This document shows, one piece after another, positions 18,324 to 27,467 of a DNA stretch of 64,000 nt. Origin of the DNA: Fidelibacterota bacterium (GTDB lineage Bacteria; Fidelibacterota; Marinisomatia; Marinisomatales; TCS55); NCBI GenBank assembly GCA_016845785.1, contig JAERSH010000020.1:16157-80156 (forward strand), written 5' to 3'. The notes under the pieces were generated by a model. The model was not told where the DNA came from and made no database searches. It saw nothing but the letters and a program-made list of their open reading frames with translations. Every line of letters begins with the position of its first letter. Position 1 is the first letter of the stretch. Position numbers and translations under genes: made by a program.

Positions 18324-19271
18324 TTACTTGAATTGGGAAACGACCTTAGCAACAGATTTTGCAGAGGACATAATATAGAAATGAACGCAGGGTACTTTTG
18401 CGTCCACCAATTCTTGCACTTGGTTCATGGCCCATTCCATACCGATGCGTTGAATTTCTGCTTTCGGCTGACCAATCACTTGGCTGGATAATTTCTCAGG
18501 AATATCCACATAAAAGTTTTTTGGAATCACGCGCAAATGGGCTTCTGTACTCAAAATTTTCAATCCGGGAATAATGGGAACATCGATACCGGCCGCGCGA
18601 CAATCATCTACAAATTTGAAATAGGCTGCATTGTTGTAAAACATTTGTGTAACAATATAATCAGCACCTGCATCTACCTTGGCTTTCAAGTATTTTATAT
18701 CCGTGGACATATTCGGCGCTTCAAAGTGTTTCTCAGGATATGCCCCTACGCCGATGCAAAAATTTGTGGGAGCAGCGTCCAATAACTCCTCCACATATTG
18801 ACCATCGTTCATTTCTTTAATCTGGCCCACCAAATCCGATGCATATTTATTTCGAGTTCGTCCCGGTGCATCCGGTGGATCTTTTCGAAGTTCATCCCCT
18901 CGCACTGCCAACACATTATTAATGCCGAGATAGTTTAATTCAATGAGGGCATCTTCTGTTTCTTCTCGAGTGAATCCTCGGCAAAGGATGTGGGGAACCG
19001 TCTCCACATTAAATTTATTTTTAATGGCTGCACTTATGCCAATGGTTCCCGGTCGTTTCCGTCGGATATATCGAATCATTTTTCCCTCACCCGCATCTTC
19101 ATAATAGACTTCGGCAGACCGACTGGTAAGATCAATAAAAGGTGGATCGAATGGCATAAGCTGTTCAACCAAATGAAATACCTTTTCGATGGAGCCACCG
19201 CGGTTGGGCGGAATAATCTCGTAACTAAAAAGAGTTTCGTTCGCTTTCTCGAGGAATTCTATAACTTTCAT
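18324..19271 (-). CDS. metF: Methylenetetrahydrofolate reductase
   Basis: FAD-dependent reduction of 5,10-methylene-THF to 5-methyl-THF for methionine synthesis. The 315-residue beta-alpha barrel shows FSYEIIPPNRGG near the start, where the family has its catalytic Glu. The later stretches VLAVRGDELRKDPP and DYIVTQMFYNNAAYFKFVDD also match MetF. It is slightly longer than the E. coli enzyme. It lies five bases from the hydrolase stop codon; no SAM riboswitch precedes it because it is internal to an operon. Confidence 0.95.
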   Translation of the reverse strand: MKVIEFLEKANETLFSYEIIPPNRGGSIEKVFHLVEQLMPFDPPFIDLTSRSAEVYYEDAGEGKMIRYIRRKRPGTIGISAAIKNKFNVETVPHILCRGFTREETEDALIELNYLGINNVLAVRGDELRKDPPDAPGRTRNKYASDLVGQIKEMNDGQYVEELLDAAPTNFCIGVGAYPEKHFEAPNMSTDIKYLKAKVDAGADYIVTQMFYNNAAYFKFVDDCRAAGIDVPIIPGLKILSTEAHLRVIPKNFYVDIPEKLSSQVIGQPKAEIQRIGMEWAMNQVQELVDAKVPCVHFYIMSSAKSVAKVVSQFK

Positions 19272-19276
19272 AGCTT

Positions 19277-19924
19277 TTAATTTAGCCTGTCTTTTAAGGG
19301 AATTAAAAAGGGGTTTTCTTTTATTTCAAATGCAAGTGTGGTGTCGGGGCCGTGTCCGGAATGGACGATATGTTCATGCCCAACTGAATTGACCAAATGG
19401 ATCAATGATGATTCCAATGTCTGCCAATCGCCTCCAGGGAGATCCGTCCGCCCCACACTCCCTCTAAACAAAGTATCCCCTACAAAAATATGGTTTTCAA
19501 CCTCAAGGCAAGTGCCGCCGGGGGTATGTCCCGGCGTATTTACTGTATTGATACAAAAATTACCGATTTTGATTTCACCTTCATCTTTGAACCAATGATC
19601 TACCTCTGGTGTTGGTTTTGGCGCCATGCCGAACATTTGACAAGTGGTTTCATAGGTATCCAATATAAATTGTTCATCTTGATGGAGATAAAAAGGAATG
19701 CCATATTTTTCTTTCAGTGGATGAACTGCCCCAATATGATCTAAATGAGCATGGGTATTTACAATGGCAATGGGGATCAAATTATGATCCCCAAGTGCTT
19801 GAATGATTAATGGGTCATCATCGCCGGGGTCCACCAACAACGCTTCAGGGGAATCGGGATACCATGCGATATAACTGTTTTCTTGAAACGGTCCTGTGAT
19901 AACCGTTTCTACACGTAAGCTCAA
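19277..19924 (-). CDS. MBL-fold metallohydrolase (glyoxalase II-like)
   Basis: A 215-residue metallo-beta-lactamase-fold hydrolase with the binuclear metal motif THAHLDH at 57-63, further ligands in TPGHTPGG and HSGHGPDTT, and typical N-terminal NSYIAWYPDSPEALLVDPGDD context split around residue 17-37. This group (YcbL-like) usually hydrolyses thioesters such as S-lactoylglutathione, but specificity cannot be read. It overlaps the dehydrogenase gene before it by four bases, so the two are coupled. Confidence 0.88.
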   Translation of the reverse strand: MSLRVETVITGPFQENSYIAWYPDSPEALLVDPGDDDPLIIQALGDHNLIPIAIVNTHAHLDHIGAVHPLKEKYGIPFYLHQDEQFILDTYETTCQMFGMAPKPTPEVDHWFKDEGEIKIGNFCINTVNTPGHTPGGTCLEVENHIFVGDTLFRGSVGRTDLPGGDWQTLESSLIHLVNSVGHEHIVHSGHGPDTTLAFEIKENPFLIPLKDRLN

Positions 19925-20991
19925 ATTTCCTCGAAAAAGAGTTCACTGAGGCACTGAATTTTATCCTCATAAGAATGGGGATACAAAAACTGTTCGGCGG
20001 CAGAGATTGAACTCAATATTGAATTTCCATCCTGTGGCGTAAAGCAAAATCCATACACTTCATGGTCATTCTTCACATGGAGGGATTGCTCCACCACTAC
20101 CGTTTGATTCAGAATGCGGCCAAAGTGACCATGATCTCTACCAAAAGAATAGACAGTACTGGTCATATTTTTAGTCGTCATGGCAACCAAATCATTGGCA
20201 ATTAACCGATCCTTAACCTCATTTAAATTAATAGGTTCTTTTGTTTTCAGGGCAAACCACAATACATGCATATACTGACTATTCACCTTCATGGCGGAAG
20301 AAAACATATTTAAATCATATCCCAGAGTTGAGAATAATTCTGATGCATCCTTGGCATGATGTGAACCAAACATTTCATCCGAATGGCCACCCACTGCCGG
20401 TGCAGGAATAAAACTCCCGGCCTGACTCGTATCGTTGGCTCGGCGGACACAAACATAGCGCCCTTCCTTTAAATTATCCGGGCCATGGCCATCCAACACA
20501 ATTGTATTGGTGATGCATGAAATATTATGGGTGTTGCAGGATACAACTTGAACGAATTGATTATCACCATTCTTCAAGACGGAATCATTGATGCCCCTGG
20601 CATATTTCACACCAAAGCCATCCTCACTTCCCTGAGCCATAAATCCCTTCACTTGGTCTGCGAATTTTTGGTAATATTTTTCTTTATTTTGATGGCCTAC
20701 ACCGGAGGGCGTACAATCAATGACAACTGATGCCCGGCTGATGGCTTCTTCCGTTTCCAATTCTGGATCCATACCCAGTTCTTTAAAACTATCTACACGA
20801 TCTTCGTTGACGGCCAACCGTGCACCTCGCTTCAATAGATCGATCACTTTGGATCGGTCGCTCCGTAAAGCAGAATTTTTGTTAAAGGTAATCTCTCCAA
20901 TACCCAACTGTTCTTTATAGTCACATAGTAAACCAATTAGCGGTTCACCGATGGTACCCGTCCCGACGACGTGGACGATTTTGCGTTCCAT
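19921..20991 (-). CDS. Archaeal-type (type II) glyceraldehyde-3-phosphate dehydrogenase-like protein
   Basis: The 356 residues open with a Rossmann loop GTGTIG (10-15). They continue with ASVVIDCTPSGVGHQNKEK and VVSCNTHNISC, closely resembling the DCTPxGxGxxNK and SCNTT stretches of archaeal type II GAPDH; Cys152 matches the catalytic Cys. GSHH near residue 215 aligns with the archaeal SHH. Sequence around the active site differs (HN instead of TG), so substrate and coenzyme are uncertain. A distinct GAPDH-fold oxidoreductase remains possible. It starts one base after the ccmD stop and overlaps the hydrolase gene. Confidence 0.65.
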   Translation of the reverse strand: MERKIVHVVGTGTIGEPLIGLLCDYKEQLGIGEITFNKNSALRSDRSKVIDLLKRGARLAVNEDRVDSFKELGMDPELETEEAISRASVVIDCTPSGVGHQNKEKYYQKFADQVKGFMAQGSEDGFGVKYARGINDSVLKNGDNQFVQVVSCNTHNISCITNTIVLDGHGPDNLKEGRYVCVRRANDTSQAGSFIPAPAVGGHSDEMFGSHHAKDASELFSTLGYDLNMFSSAMKVNSQYMHVLWFALKTKEPINLNEVKDRLIANDLVAMTTKNMTSTVYSFGRDHGHFGRILNQTVVVEQSLHVKNDHEVYGFCFTPQDGNSILSSISAAEQFLYPHSYEDKIQCLSELFFEEI

Positions 20992-21135
20992 TTAAAACGA
21001 CTCCTTGCTCTCATTAAGATTTTTAGTGCTGTTTACAGCGTGACGCTCTAAACGATTTTGATTGATGAACCATCCGATAATGGTGCCAAATACAATCAAA
21101 TAAACGGTCAGAAAGTAACCGAAGAAATTATACAT
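20992..21135 (-). CDS. ccmD: CcmD-like small membrane protein
   Basis: A 47-codon gene read directly: MYNFFGYFLTVYLIVFGTII, then GWFINQNRLERHAV and a polar tail ending SKESF. One membrane helix (about 4-23) followed by a short basic cytosolic segment is the CcmD layout. Its ATG lies inside the 3' end of ccmC (eight-base overlap) and its stop directly abuts the next gene, which leaves no doubt that it is translated as part of the ccm operon. CcmD is needed to release holo-CcmE from the CcmABC complex. Assignment rests on position and topology, as CcmD sequences are poorly conserved. Confidence 0.8.
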   Translation of the reverse strand: MYNFFGYFLTVYLIVFGTIIGWFINQNRLERHAVNSTKNLNESKESF

Positions 21136-21799
21136 TTTCTACTCCCTTATTTATGATACGGATCACATGAATTCGGTATCGCATCATGAGTACGTACAGG
21201 ATGGTAAATATGCCCAGGGATAATAAAAAGGGGTTCAAAATTCCCGATGGTTGTTGTGCCATTTCTACCTGGGGATGGGATTGAATCTCCGGCGCCCAAA
21301 ATTGGACGGATACAAAAATAATGGGCACATCCACGAATGCAATAATGCCAACTGCAGCCGCATATCGGCGGATGCGTTCAATATGGCCACCAAATGACCG
21401 CATCATGAAATAGCCGATATAAATCAAAAATAGGATGAGCGTGGTGGTTAATCGTGGTTCCCATATCCATGGCTTCCCCCAAATGGGTGTGGCCCAGATG
21501 GGACCTGTGATCAATACCAATGCCATAAACAGCGTCCCGATTTCAGCTGCAGCCAAACCCACATCGTCCCATTTATCATCACCTTTGATGAAGAACATTA
21601 TGCCAGCAATCATAACCACAAGATAAGACAGAAAGCCCACCCAAGCGGATGGGACGTGCACATAAAATATTTTTTGGGCCCAATGTTGATCTGGCACCAT
21701 GGGGGTATTGGTTACAATATTCCACACATTGAATAAAAGGAGTCCGGCCATAGCCAGGATCCAAATGCGATGGGTTCTATTTTGAAAAAATGGGGTCAT
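21128..21799 (-). CDS. ccmC: Haem handling protein CcmC
   Basis: Inner-membrane protein of the haem-handling family that loads haem onto CcmE. The 223 residues form six helices, with the tryptophan-rich WWD-type loop WGKPWIWEPRLTT near residue 107 and HVPSAWVGF near 48, which supplies one of the haem-ligand histidines. It shares one base with ccmB. Confidence 0.93.
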   Translation of the reverse strand: MTPFFQNRTHRIWILAMAGLLLFNVWNIVTNTPMVPDQHWAQKIFYVHVPSAWVGFLSYLVVMIAGIMFFIKGDDKWDDVGLAAAEIGTLFMALVLITGPIWATPIWGKPWIWEPRLTTTLILFLIYIGYFMMRSFGGHIERIRRYAAAVGIIAFVDVPIIFVSVQFWAPEIQSHPQVEMAQQPSGILNPFLLSLGIFTILYVLMMRYRIHVIRIINKGVENV

Positions 21800-22461
21800 T
21801 ATTCTTCAGTGATAAAGTCAAATAATGTGTATCCGACAAGCCCGAAAATTACAATTATAGAACCTATGATTAACAACCATATTTGCCATAATTGATAAGG
21901 GTCACCAGCCATTATGCCGCCTGATATTTTGGTCGCAGCAATGATAACCGGCGACACCAATGGGAACATAAGAACCGGCAACAATACTTCACTTAGCCTG
22001 GCTCGCATGGCAATCCCCGAAATCAAACTGGCCACAGCCATAATGGCTAAATTGATGAGTAAAGCAGTCCCCACGGCCATGAGTGGATTGGGCGGAAAAT
22101 CAATGAGAAGAAATTTAAAGAACGGCATAACTACAATTATTTCCATCACCGTCAAAAATATAAACCCACTTATACATTTAGATAAATAAATCAATCCACG
22201 GTCAATGGGGGCTGCAATAAGCATTGAAAATGCATCCATTTCTTTCTCGTAAGAGAAGGATCGATGGACACCCAATACAGTTACAAACAAAATCATGGCC
22301 CAAAACATACCCGGTGCATAATTGGCTACGATCACCCGAGAGACATCCGATGTAAAGGCATAAGCCAAAATAATGGATAGTCCAAACACCAGCATGGATA
22401 GAATCAATTCACGGGAGCGGAATTCGTTATATAGTTCTTTTTTGAGGAGAATAAAAAACAT
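21799..22461 (-). CDS. ccmB: Haem exporter-complex membrane subunit CcmB
   Basis: Membrane partner of the CcmA ATPase, which uses ATP to release haem-loaded CcmE from CcmC. The 220 residues have six predicted helices and the N-terminal LLKKELYNEFRSRELI typical of CcmB. It overlaps ccmA and ccmC by a single base each, giving tight translational coupling. Confidence 0.92.
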   Translation of the reverse strand: MFFILLKKELYNEFRSRELILSMLVFGLSIILAYAFTSDVSRVIVANYAPGMFWAMILFVTVLGVHRSFSYEKEMDAFSMLIAAPIDRGLIYLSKCISGFIFLTVMEIIVVMPFFKFLLIDFPPNPLMAVGTALLINLAIMAVASLISGIAMRARLSEVLLPVLMFPLVSPVIIAATKISGGIMAGDPYQLWQIWLLIIGSIIVIFGLVGYTLFDFITEE

Positions 22462-23099
22462 CAGGGCTCCATAATTACACCATGCTCAATGCGAAGAATC
22501 CGATCACCATATAATGCAGCCTTGTCTGCATCATGAAGCACCAAGCAAAGCGACTTCCCTTCTGATTTCCAATGCATTAAGATTTGGTGCATTTGTTGTA
22601 TGCCATCATCATCCAATCCGGAAAAGGGCTCATCCATGAGCAACAATGACCATTGGGCCAATTCAGCATAAGTGAGTTTTAACCGCTGAAGCATTCCTTG
22701 AGAATAAATAGCAATTGGATCGTCTTTTTGATTGAAAAGCCCATTTTGTTTCAATGCTTCAAAAATGGTTTCTCTTGAAGTTGAGGATCCCCTCAGTTGC
22801 AGCGCCAAAGATAAATTTTCTACTGCAGACAGGGCACTATACATACCTGTTGCATGCCCCAGATATAATAAATTTTTTCGTGCAGTTGGCATCCCTTTTA
22901 ATAAATCATGATTCTGGAATGTAATTGCACCTTGATCACATGCCATAATTCGGGAAAGAATTCGTAATAATGTGGATTTTCCTGCACCGTTTTTTCCCAT
23001 AAATACAACCGTCTCTCCATCACCGATTTCAAATGTGATATCAGTTAAAACTGAACGGCGATTAAAGGATTTTGATAAATTGGATACAGAAAGCATCAT
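22461..23099 (-). CDS. ccmA: Cytochrome c maturation ATPase CcmA
   Basis: ABC ATPase of the CcmABCD complex. In 212 residues it has Walker A GKNGAGKST near 35, a signature variant YSQGMLQRLKL near 133 and Walker B LLLMDEPFSGLDDD near 150. The degenerate signature with SQG instead of SGG is normal for CcmA. Four bases separate it from the CcmI-like gene. Confidence 0.93.
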   Translation of the reverse strand: MMLSVSNLSKSFNRRSVLTDITFEIGDGETVVFMGKNGAGKSTLLRILSRIMACDQGAITFQNHDLLKGMPTARKNLLYLGHATGMYSALSAVENLSLALQLRGSSTSRETIFEALKQNGLFNQKDDPIAIYSQGMLQRLKLTYAELAQWSLLLMDEPFSGLDDDGIQQMHQILMHWKSEGKSLCLVLHDADKAALYGDRILRIEHGVIMEP

Positions 23100-23103
23100 T
23101 CGA

Positions 23104-23379
23104 TTATTTCGAATTCAACTGGGCAATTACCGATGAAACTTCCTGCTTTAATTCCGTTCTGGATGCGTGGAAATCATCTTCATTAATGTTTCCAATATCA
23201 AATTCCATTTCCAATTCTTTAATTTGACGGTATAGAATCAATTTTTTCCGCTTCAATGCGCCTCGATCCAGAATGTGATCTTCTTCTTCTATTCTGGGTA
23301 AAAATAATGGCTGAATCACGAAGATAACCGGTAATATGAAAAAGATAAGAATTAAGCCGTAATCCCGTATGAATTCCAT
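23104..23379 (-). CDS. CcmI-like short membrane protein
   Basis: A 91-residue protein from the ATG at 23379 (MEFIRDYG), one base overlapping the ccmF stop as TAATG. One membrane helix (about 8-26) is followed by a charged coiled coil containing LYRQIKELEMEFDIGNINED. That is the pattern of the N-terminal CcmI segment (a helix and a 'RELxxDxxxGxIxxxDY'-type coil) without the TPR domain. The open frame extends upstream into ccmF but those codons look unrelated. Its role, probably in apocytochrome handling, is inferred from position. Confidence 0.7.
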   Translation of the reverse strand: MEFIRDYGLILIFFILPVIFVIQPLFLPRIEEEDHILDRGALKRKKLILYRQIKELEMEFDIGNINEDDFHASRTELKQEVSSVIAQLNSK

Positions 23380-25343
23380 TATGAATCCTTTCTGGGCCAC
23401 ATGGCAATCATGGTACCAAAAACCAAAATATACCCACCAATCCACACCCATCGCACCAAGGGATTGACCATAATTTTGATAAAGGCGATGCCATTTTCAT
23501 TATCCACTGCCGAAAAGATGGAATAAATATCTTTATTCATGGTGGAATAAATATCCAATTCACTATGAGGTTGACGGCGATTCACATCTGGATTTTTATG
23601 AAAATATACTCGTTTTTCCGGCTTCAGGTGGGTCACAAACTGTCCCAAATGATCCGTGACGCGAAGTTCAGAAATCCATGCATAATGATTCGCCCGTTCA
23701 GCTTCAGACATATTCGTCAACTCAAATTCATAGCCCGCCACATGATCGGATTCTCCCACCATCAAACTAAATTCTTTTTCTTTATCGAAAGCATGTCCCG
23801 TAAATCCCACAAACATAAGCACAATGCCTAAATGGACGATATATCCACCATAGCGAGATCGATTTTTACTCACCATTCGCCCCAATGCCAATACAATGGA
23901 CTCATTAAATTTGTTTGTTCTAGCTTTAACGCCTCGAGCAAATTCTGTCAATATGGTTGCCGTAACAAAAACACAGAGGCTGAATGAAATCACCACATAT
24001 CCTTTATAGCCTAAAAATAGAAATATGGCGGCACCAATAAGTCCACCCATAATGGGAAATGTGAAATTCCGAATTAAACTTTCTTTACTGGTTTTACGCC
24101 ATGCCAATAAGGGGCCGATGCCCGTTAACGCCAAAAGAATCAATCCAATGGGAATATTGATTTGATTAAAAAATGGCGGCCCCACGGTGATTTTTGTGCC
24201 TCGCACCGCTTCTGAAAAAACGGGAAATAGTGTGCCCCAGAACACGGCAAAACACATGACCACAAATACCATATTATTAAATAAGAATCCACTTTCTCTC
24301 GATGTGAATGATTCCATTTTTCGAGGCGATCTAAGGTCATCCTTACGCAAATACATCAACCCAAATGAAACGATCATAATGACAAATACGAAAGATAGAA
24401 AAATAGGCCCAAGTGAAGAAGCAGTAAATGAATGAACCGAACTCATGACGCCGGATCGAGTGAGAAACGTCCCGAAAATACAGAGGGTAAAGGTGAGAAT
24501 AATGAGCACCATATTCCACACCCTAAGCATATCTTTCTTTTCCTGAATGATGATAGAATGGACGAAAGCAGTTGCCGTGAGCCATGGCATAAAACTGGCA
24601 TTTTCCACCGGATCCCAGGCCCAATAACCACCCCACCCCAATTCTTGATAAGCCCACCAACCACCGAGTATAATCCCCATGCTAAGAAATAACCACGCCA
24701 CCAAAGTCCACCGTCGGATACTTTGAATCCACAATGAACTGGTATCCTTATTCATCAGTGCAGAAAATGCAAAGGCGAAAGGGACAGAAAATCCAACATA
24801 ACCCAAATACAACGTGGGTGGATGGATGGCCATGGTTACATTTTGGAGTAACGGGTTTAATCCATTTCCGTTGGCCACCACAAAGTCCGCATCTGTGGGC
24901 ATAAATGGATTGGTTACAAAATTTGTTAAAACAAGAAAGAACATTTGAGTCACAGCCAGAGTAATGATAACCCAAGGCATGAGGCCATGATGTTTATTTT
25001 GATTTTGGATCACCGTAATGGTTGCAAATATGGAAAGGATAAATAGCCAAAATAACAACGATCCGGATTGGCCGGCCCACAGTGCTGATATTTTATACAT
25101 GGTGGGCGTTTCGAGGCTGGTATAACGGGCCACATAATCAATATCAAAATTGCTAATCATCAACTGATAGGTAAGGATGAATGTGGCCATAAAGACAAAA
25201 AATGATATAGCCAAAGATAGGCGTTGTCCTACCCAGAACAGTCTCTGATCCCCGCTGCGGGTATAAAGGATTAATGAAACAACGGTGAGGACACTAAACC
25301 CGAATGCCAGGCTTAATGCGGCACCACCAGCAATTGGGGTCAT
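23379..25343 (-). CDS. ccmF: Haem lyase subunit CcmF
   Basis: Large membrane protein that joins haem from CcmE to apocytochrome c. The 654 residues comprise about fifteen helices. The WWD domain WGGYWAWDPVENAS lies near residue 235, and a periplasmic domain precedes the last helix. Its four-base overlap with ccmE and one-base overlap with the CcmI-like gene tie it to the operon. In this operon it would have to work without CcmH, which is not encoded nearby. Confidence 0.95.
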   Translation of the reverse strand: MTPIAGGAALSLAFGFSVLTVVSLILYTRSGDQRLFWVGQRLSLAISFFVFMATFILTYQLMISNFDIDYVARYTSLETPTMYKISALWAGQSGSLLFWLFILSIFATITVIQNQNKHHGLMPWVIITLAVTQMFFLVLTNFVTNPFMPTDADFVVANGNGLNPLLQNVTMAIHPPTLYLGYVGFSVPFAFAFSALMNKDTSSLWIQSIRRWTLVAWLFLSMGIILGGWWAYQELGWGGYWAWDPVENASFMPWLTATAFVHSIIIQEKKDMLRVWNMVLIILTFTLCIFGTFLTRSGVMSSVHSFTASSLGPIFLSFVFVIMIVSFGLMYLRKDDLRSPRKMESFTSRESGFLFNNMVFVVMCFAVFWGTLFPVFSEAVRGTKITVGPPFFNQINIPIGLILLALTGIGPLLAWRKTSKESLIRNFTFPIMGGLIGAAIFLFLGYKGYVVISFSLCVFVTATILTEFARGVKARTNKFNESIVLALGRMVSKNRSRYGGYIVHLGIVLMFVGFTGHAFDKEKEFSLMVGESDHVAGYEFELTNMSEAERANHYAWISELRVTDHLGQFVTHLKPEKRVYFHKNPDVNRRQPHSELDIYSTMNKDIYSIFSAVDNENGIAFIKIMVNPLVRWVWIGGYILVFGTMIAMWPRKDS

Positions 25344-25774
25344 GTATCGATTTCGGTTAGGTTATACGCGTTTTCGTCACGAAGATCACCTTCATATCGA
25401 GAAGCACATTTCGTCTGCAACTCATCAGCATAAAATGTACCATTGATATATTGACCTGTTACGATGACTTCTGCCCCATCTGTAAATAGATCCGGGCGGG
25501 TACGGTCATATTTTACCGCAAGTTCATTTTGACCTTCTTTTAATATAAAGGTGCAATCCAGATAATTGGTTTCTGAAATAACAATGGAACCATCTTTCAC
25601 TAAACCACCCAATTTGGTTCTTTGATCGATATTATCATCGATCAATTGTTCAACCGAAACAAAAGTGGCCATTGCCTTTTCATCTGCAGGATTAGATGAA
25701 ACCCATCCGATCCAAAAAATGACCACAGCAATTACGCCCACAATCATCATCATAAATTTTTTATTACTTTGCAT
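25340..25774 (-). CDS. ccmE: Haem chaperone CcmE, Cys-type (CxxxY)
   Basis: Periplasmic haem chaperone: 144 residues with an N-terminal anchor (about 7-26) and an OB-fold ending FYADELQTKCASRYEGD. The canonical protein has HxxxY, whose His binds haem covalently; here Cys123 replaces it, with Tyr127 kept, giving CxxxY. This variant is known from archaea and Desulfovibrio, in Ccm systems that lack CcmG and CcmH. Both are also missing around this operon. The gene follows the mutase by twelve bases and overlaps ccmF. Confidence 0.92.
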   Translation of the reverse strand: MQSNKKFMMMIVGVIAVVIFWIGWVSSNPADEKAMATFVSVEQLIDDNIDQRTKLGGLVKDGSIVISETNYLDCTFILKEGQNELAVKYDRTRPDLFTDGAEVIVTGQYINGTFYADELQTKCASRYEGDLRDENAYNLTEIDT

Positions 25775-25786
25775 GTTGTTCCCCTT

Positions 25787-27445
25787 TTAAAAAATGGCCG
25801 CTTCTTGCCATTCACCAAATTCTGCTTTCATGGCCACAATAATTTCTCCCATGGTGGCATAACATTTTGCCGCTTCAATGATAGGCAGCATAATATTGTC
25901 CCCATTTGCACAGGATTCCTGAATACAACTAAGCGCTTTTTGCACCGCATTCTCATCCCGCTCTGCCCGGAATTGATTGAGTGCATCCCTTTGTTGATTT
26001 TCGGCTGCATCCCCAATTTCAAGCAGTGGAATTTCAATTTCTTCATCCTGTTTTTCAAATGCATTTACGCCCACATGAATCAATTGTTTATCATCAATTT
26101 TTTGCTGGTACGTTGATGCTGCCCTGGCGATTTCACGTTGAAAATATCCTTTTTCAATGGCGGGTATGACACCGCCGATATTTTCAATTTCTTCAAAATA
26201 CTTTTCTGCTTCCGCTTCCATTTTATCCGTCATGGATTCCACGAACCAAGACCCACCCAAAGGATCTGCCACATTGGCCACACCCGTTTCAAATGCAATA
26301 AGTTGCTGAGTGCGCAGGGCAATTTCCGCTGCCTTTTCTGTGGGTAACGCCAATGTTTCATCCATGGAGTTGGTGTGTAGGGATTGCGTGCCTCCCAACA
26401 CAGCTGCCATGGCTTGAAATCCAGTGCGGGCAATATTATTCTCCGGCTGTTGCGCTGTCAATGAACAGCCTGCTGTTTGGGTATGAAAACGCAATTTCCA
26501 TGAACGAGGGTTTTTCGCTCCATATTTATTTTTCATCCGCTTTGCCCAAATTCGGCGTGCGGCTCTGTATTTGGCAATTTCTTCAAAGAAATCCAAATGT
26601 GAATTGAAAAAGAATGACAAGCGTGGCGCAAATGAGTCCACATCCAATCCCGCAGCTTGGGCATATTCTACATAAGTAAATCCATCTGCCAATGTAAATG
26701 CCAACTCTTGTGCTGCTGTTGATCCTGCTTCTCGTATATGGTAACCTGAAATGGAGATGGTATTATACTTAGGCATGTGCTCCGTACAAAACGACATCAT
26801 ATCCGTAATGACTCTCATGGATGGTTCCGGCGGAAATATCCACTCCTTTTGAGCGATAAATTCTTTTAAGATATCATTTTGAAGGGTGCCCCTCAAATTT
26901 TCTAGCGGAACGCCTTGATTCTCAGCCACAGCAATATAAAATGCCAACAATATGACGGCAGGACCATTAATGGTCTGAGAGACAGATATTTCACCAAGAT
27001 TGATGCCTTTAAAAAGCCGTTCCATATCTTTGATTGAAGCAACGGATACGCCACACTTGCCCACTTCACCCTCTGACCATGGATGATCCGGATCGTAGCC
27101 CATGAGTGTGGGCATATCGAAAGCAACCGAGAGTCCGGTCTGCCCTTTACTTAAGAGCGAATGATAACGAGCATTGGTTTCTTCCGGCGTACCAAAACCG
27201 GAGAATTGCCGTTTGGTCCAGAGTTTACCTCGATACATATTGGCATGAACGCCGCGCGTATATGGGAATTGGCCCGGGAAGCCCAACTTCTCCATATAAT
27301 CATCATCGGGATTATCCGGATAATAAAGCGGATCCACTTCTTCGCCGCTCAGGGTATCAAAACTATAATCCCGGGTAGCCGTTGCTTTGGATTCGGCTTC
27401 CCATTGGTTTCGGGCGCTATTAAATAATTCTAATTGTTCTGACAT
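25787..27445 (-). CDS. B12-dependent acyl-CoA mutase large subunit, isobutyryl-CoA mutase type
   Basis: Catalytic barrel subunit of an adenosylcobalamin-dependent acyl-CoA mutase, 552 residues. It ends before any DxHxxG cobalamin-binding domain, so a separate small subunit is needed; none is in the window. It is recognisable by [11 protein letters not shown] (61-71) and SISGYH (231-236). Aligning on that His (methylmalonyl-CoA mutase His244), the position of Tyr89 is Phe81 (RQFSGF) and that of Arg207 is Gln199 ([10 protein letters not shown]). Phe/Gln is the isobutyryl-CoA mutase pair; Tyr/Arg binds the methylmalonyl carboxylate. Annotation as methylmalonyl-CoA mutase would therefore be doubtful. 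pduO, 7 kb upstream in the same run, would make the cofactor. Confidence 0.85.
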   Translation of the reverse strand: MSEQLELFNSARNQWEAESKATATRDYSFDTLSGEEVDPLYYPDNPDDDYMEKLGFPGQFPYTRGVHANMYRGKLWTKRQFSGFGTPEETNARYHSLLSKGQTGLSVAFDMPTLMGYDPDHPWSEGEVGKCGVSVASIKDMERLFKGINLGEISVSQTINGPAVILLAFYIAVAENQGVPLENLRGTLQNDILKEFIAQKEWIFPPEPSMRVITDMMSFCTEHMPKYNTISISGYHIREAGSTAAQELAFTLADGFTYVEYAQAAGLDVDSFAPRLSFFFNSHLDFFEEIAKYRAARRIWAKRMKNKYGAKNPRSWKLRFHTQTAGCSLTAQQPENNIARTGFQAMAAVLGGTQSLHTNSMDETLALPTEKAAEIALRTQQLIAFETGVANVADPLGGSWFVESMTDKMEAEAEKYFEEIENIGGVIPAIEKGYFQREIARAASTYQQKIDDKQLIHVGVNAFEKQDEEIEIPLLEIGDAAENQQRDALNQFRAERDENAVQKALSCIQESCANGDNIMLPIIEAAKCYATMGEIIVAMKAEFGEWQEAAIF

Positions 27446-27467
27446 GAATGAAACTCAGACCCAAAAT

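Noticed and set aside
25847..27265. Reading the Tyr-to-His change in [11 protein letters not shown] (His67) as the MCM Tyr89 site
   Set aside because: Counting from the conserved GYH shows Tyr89 aligns with Phe81 in RQFSGF, 14 residues later; the His position is not the substrate residue.
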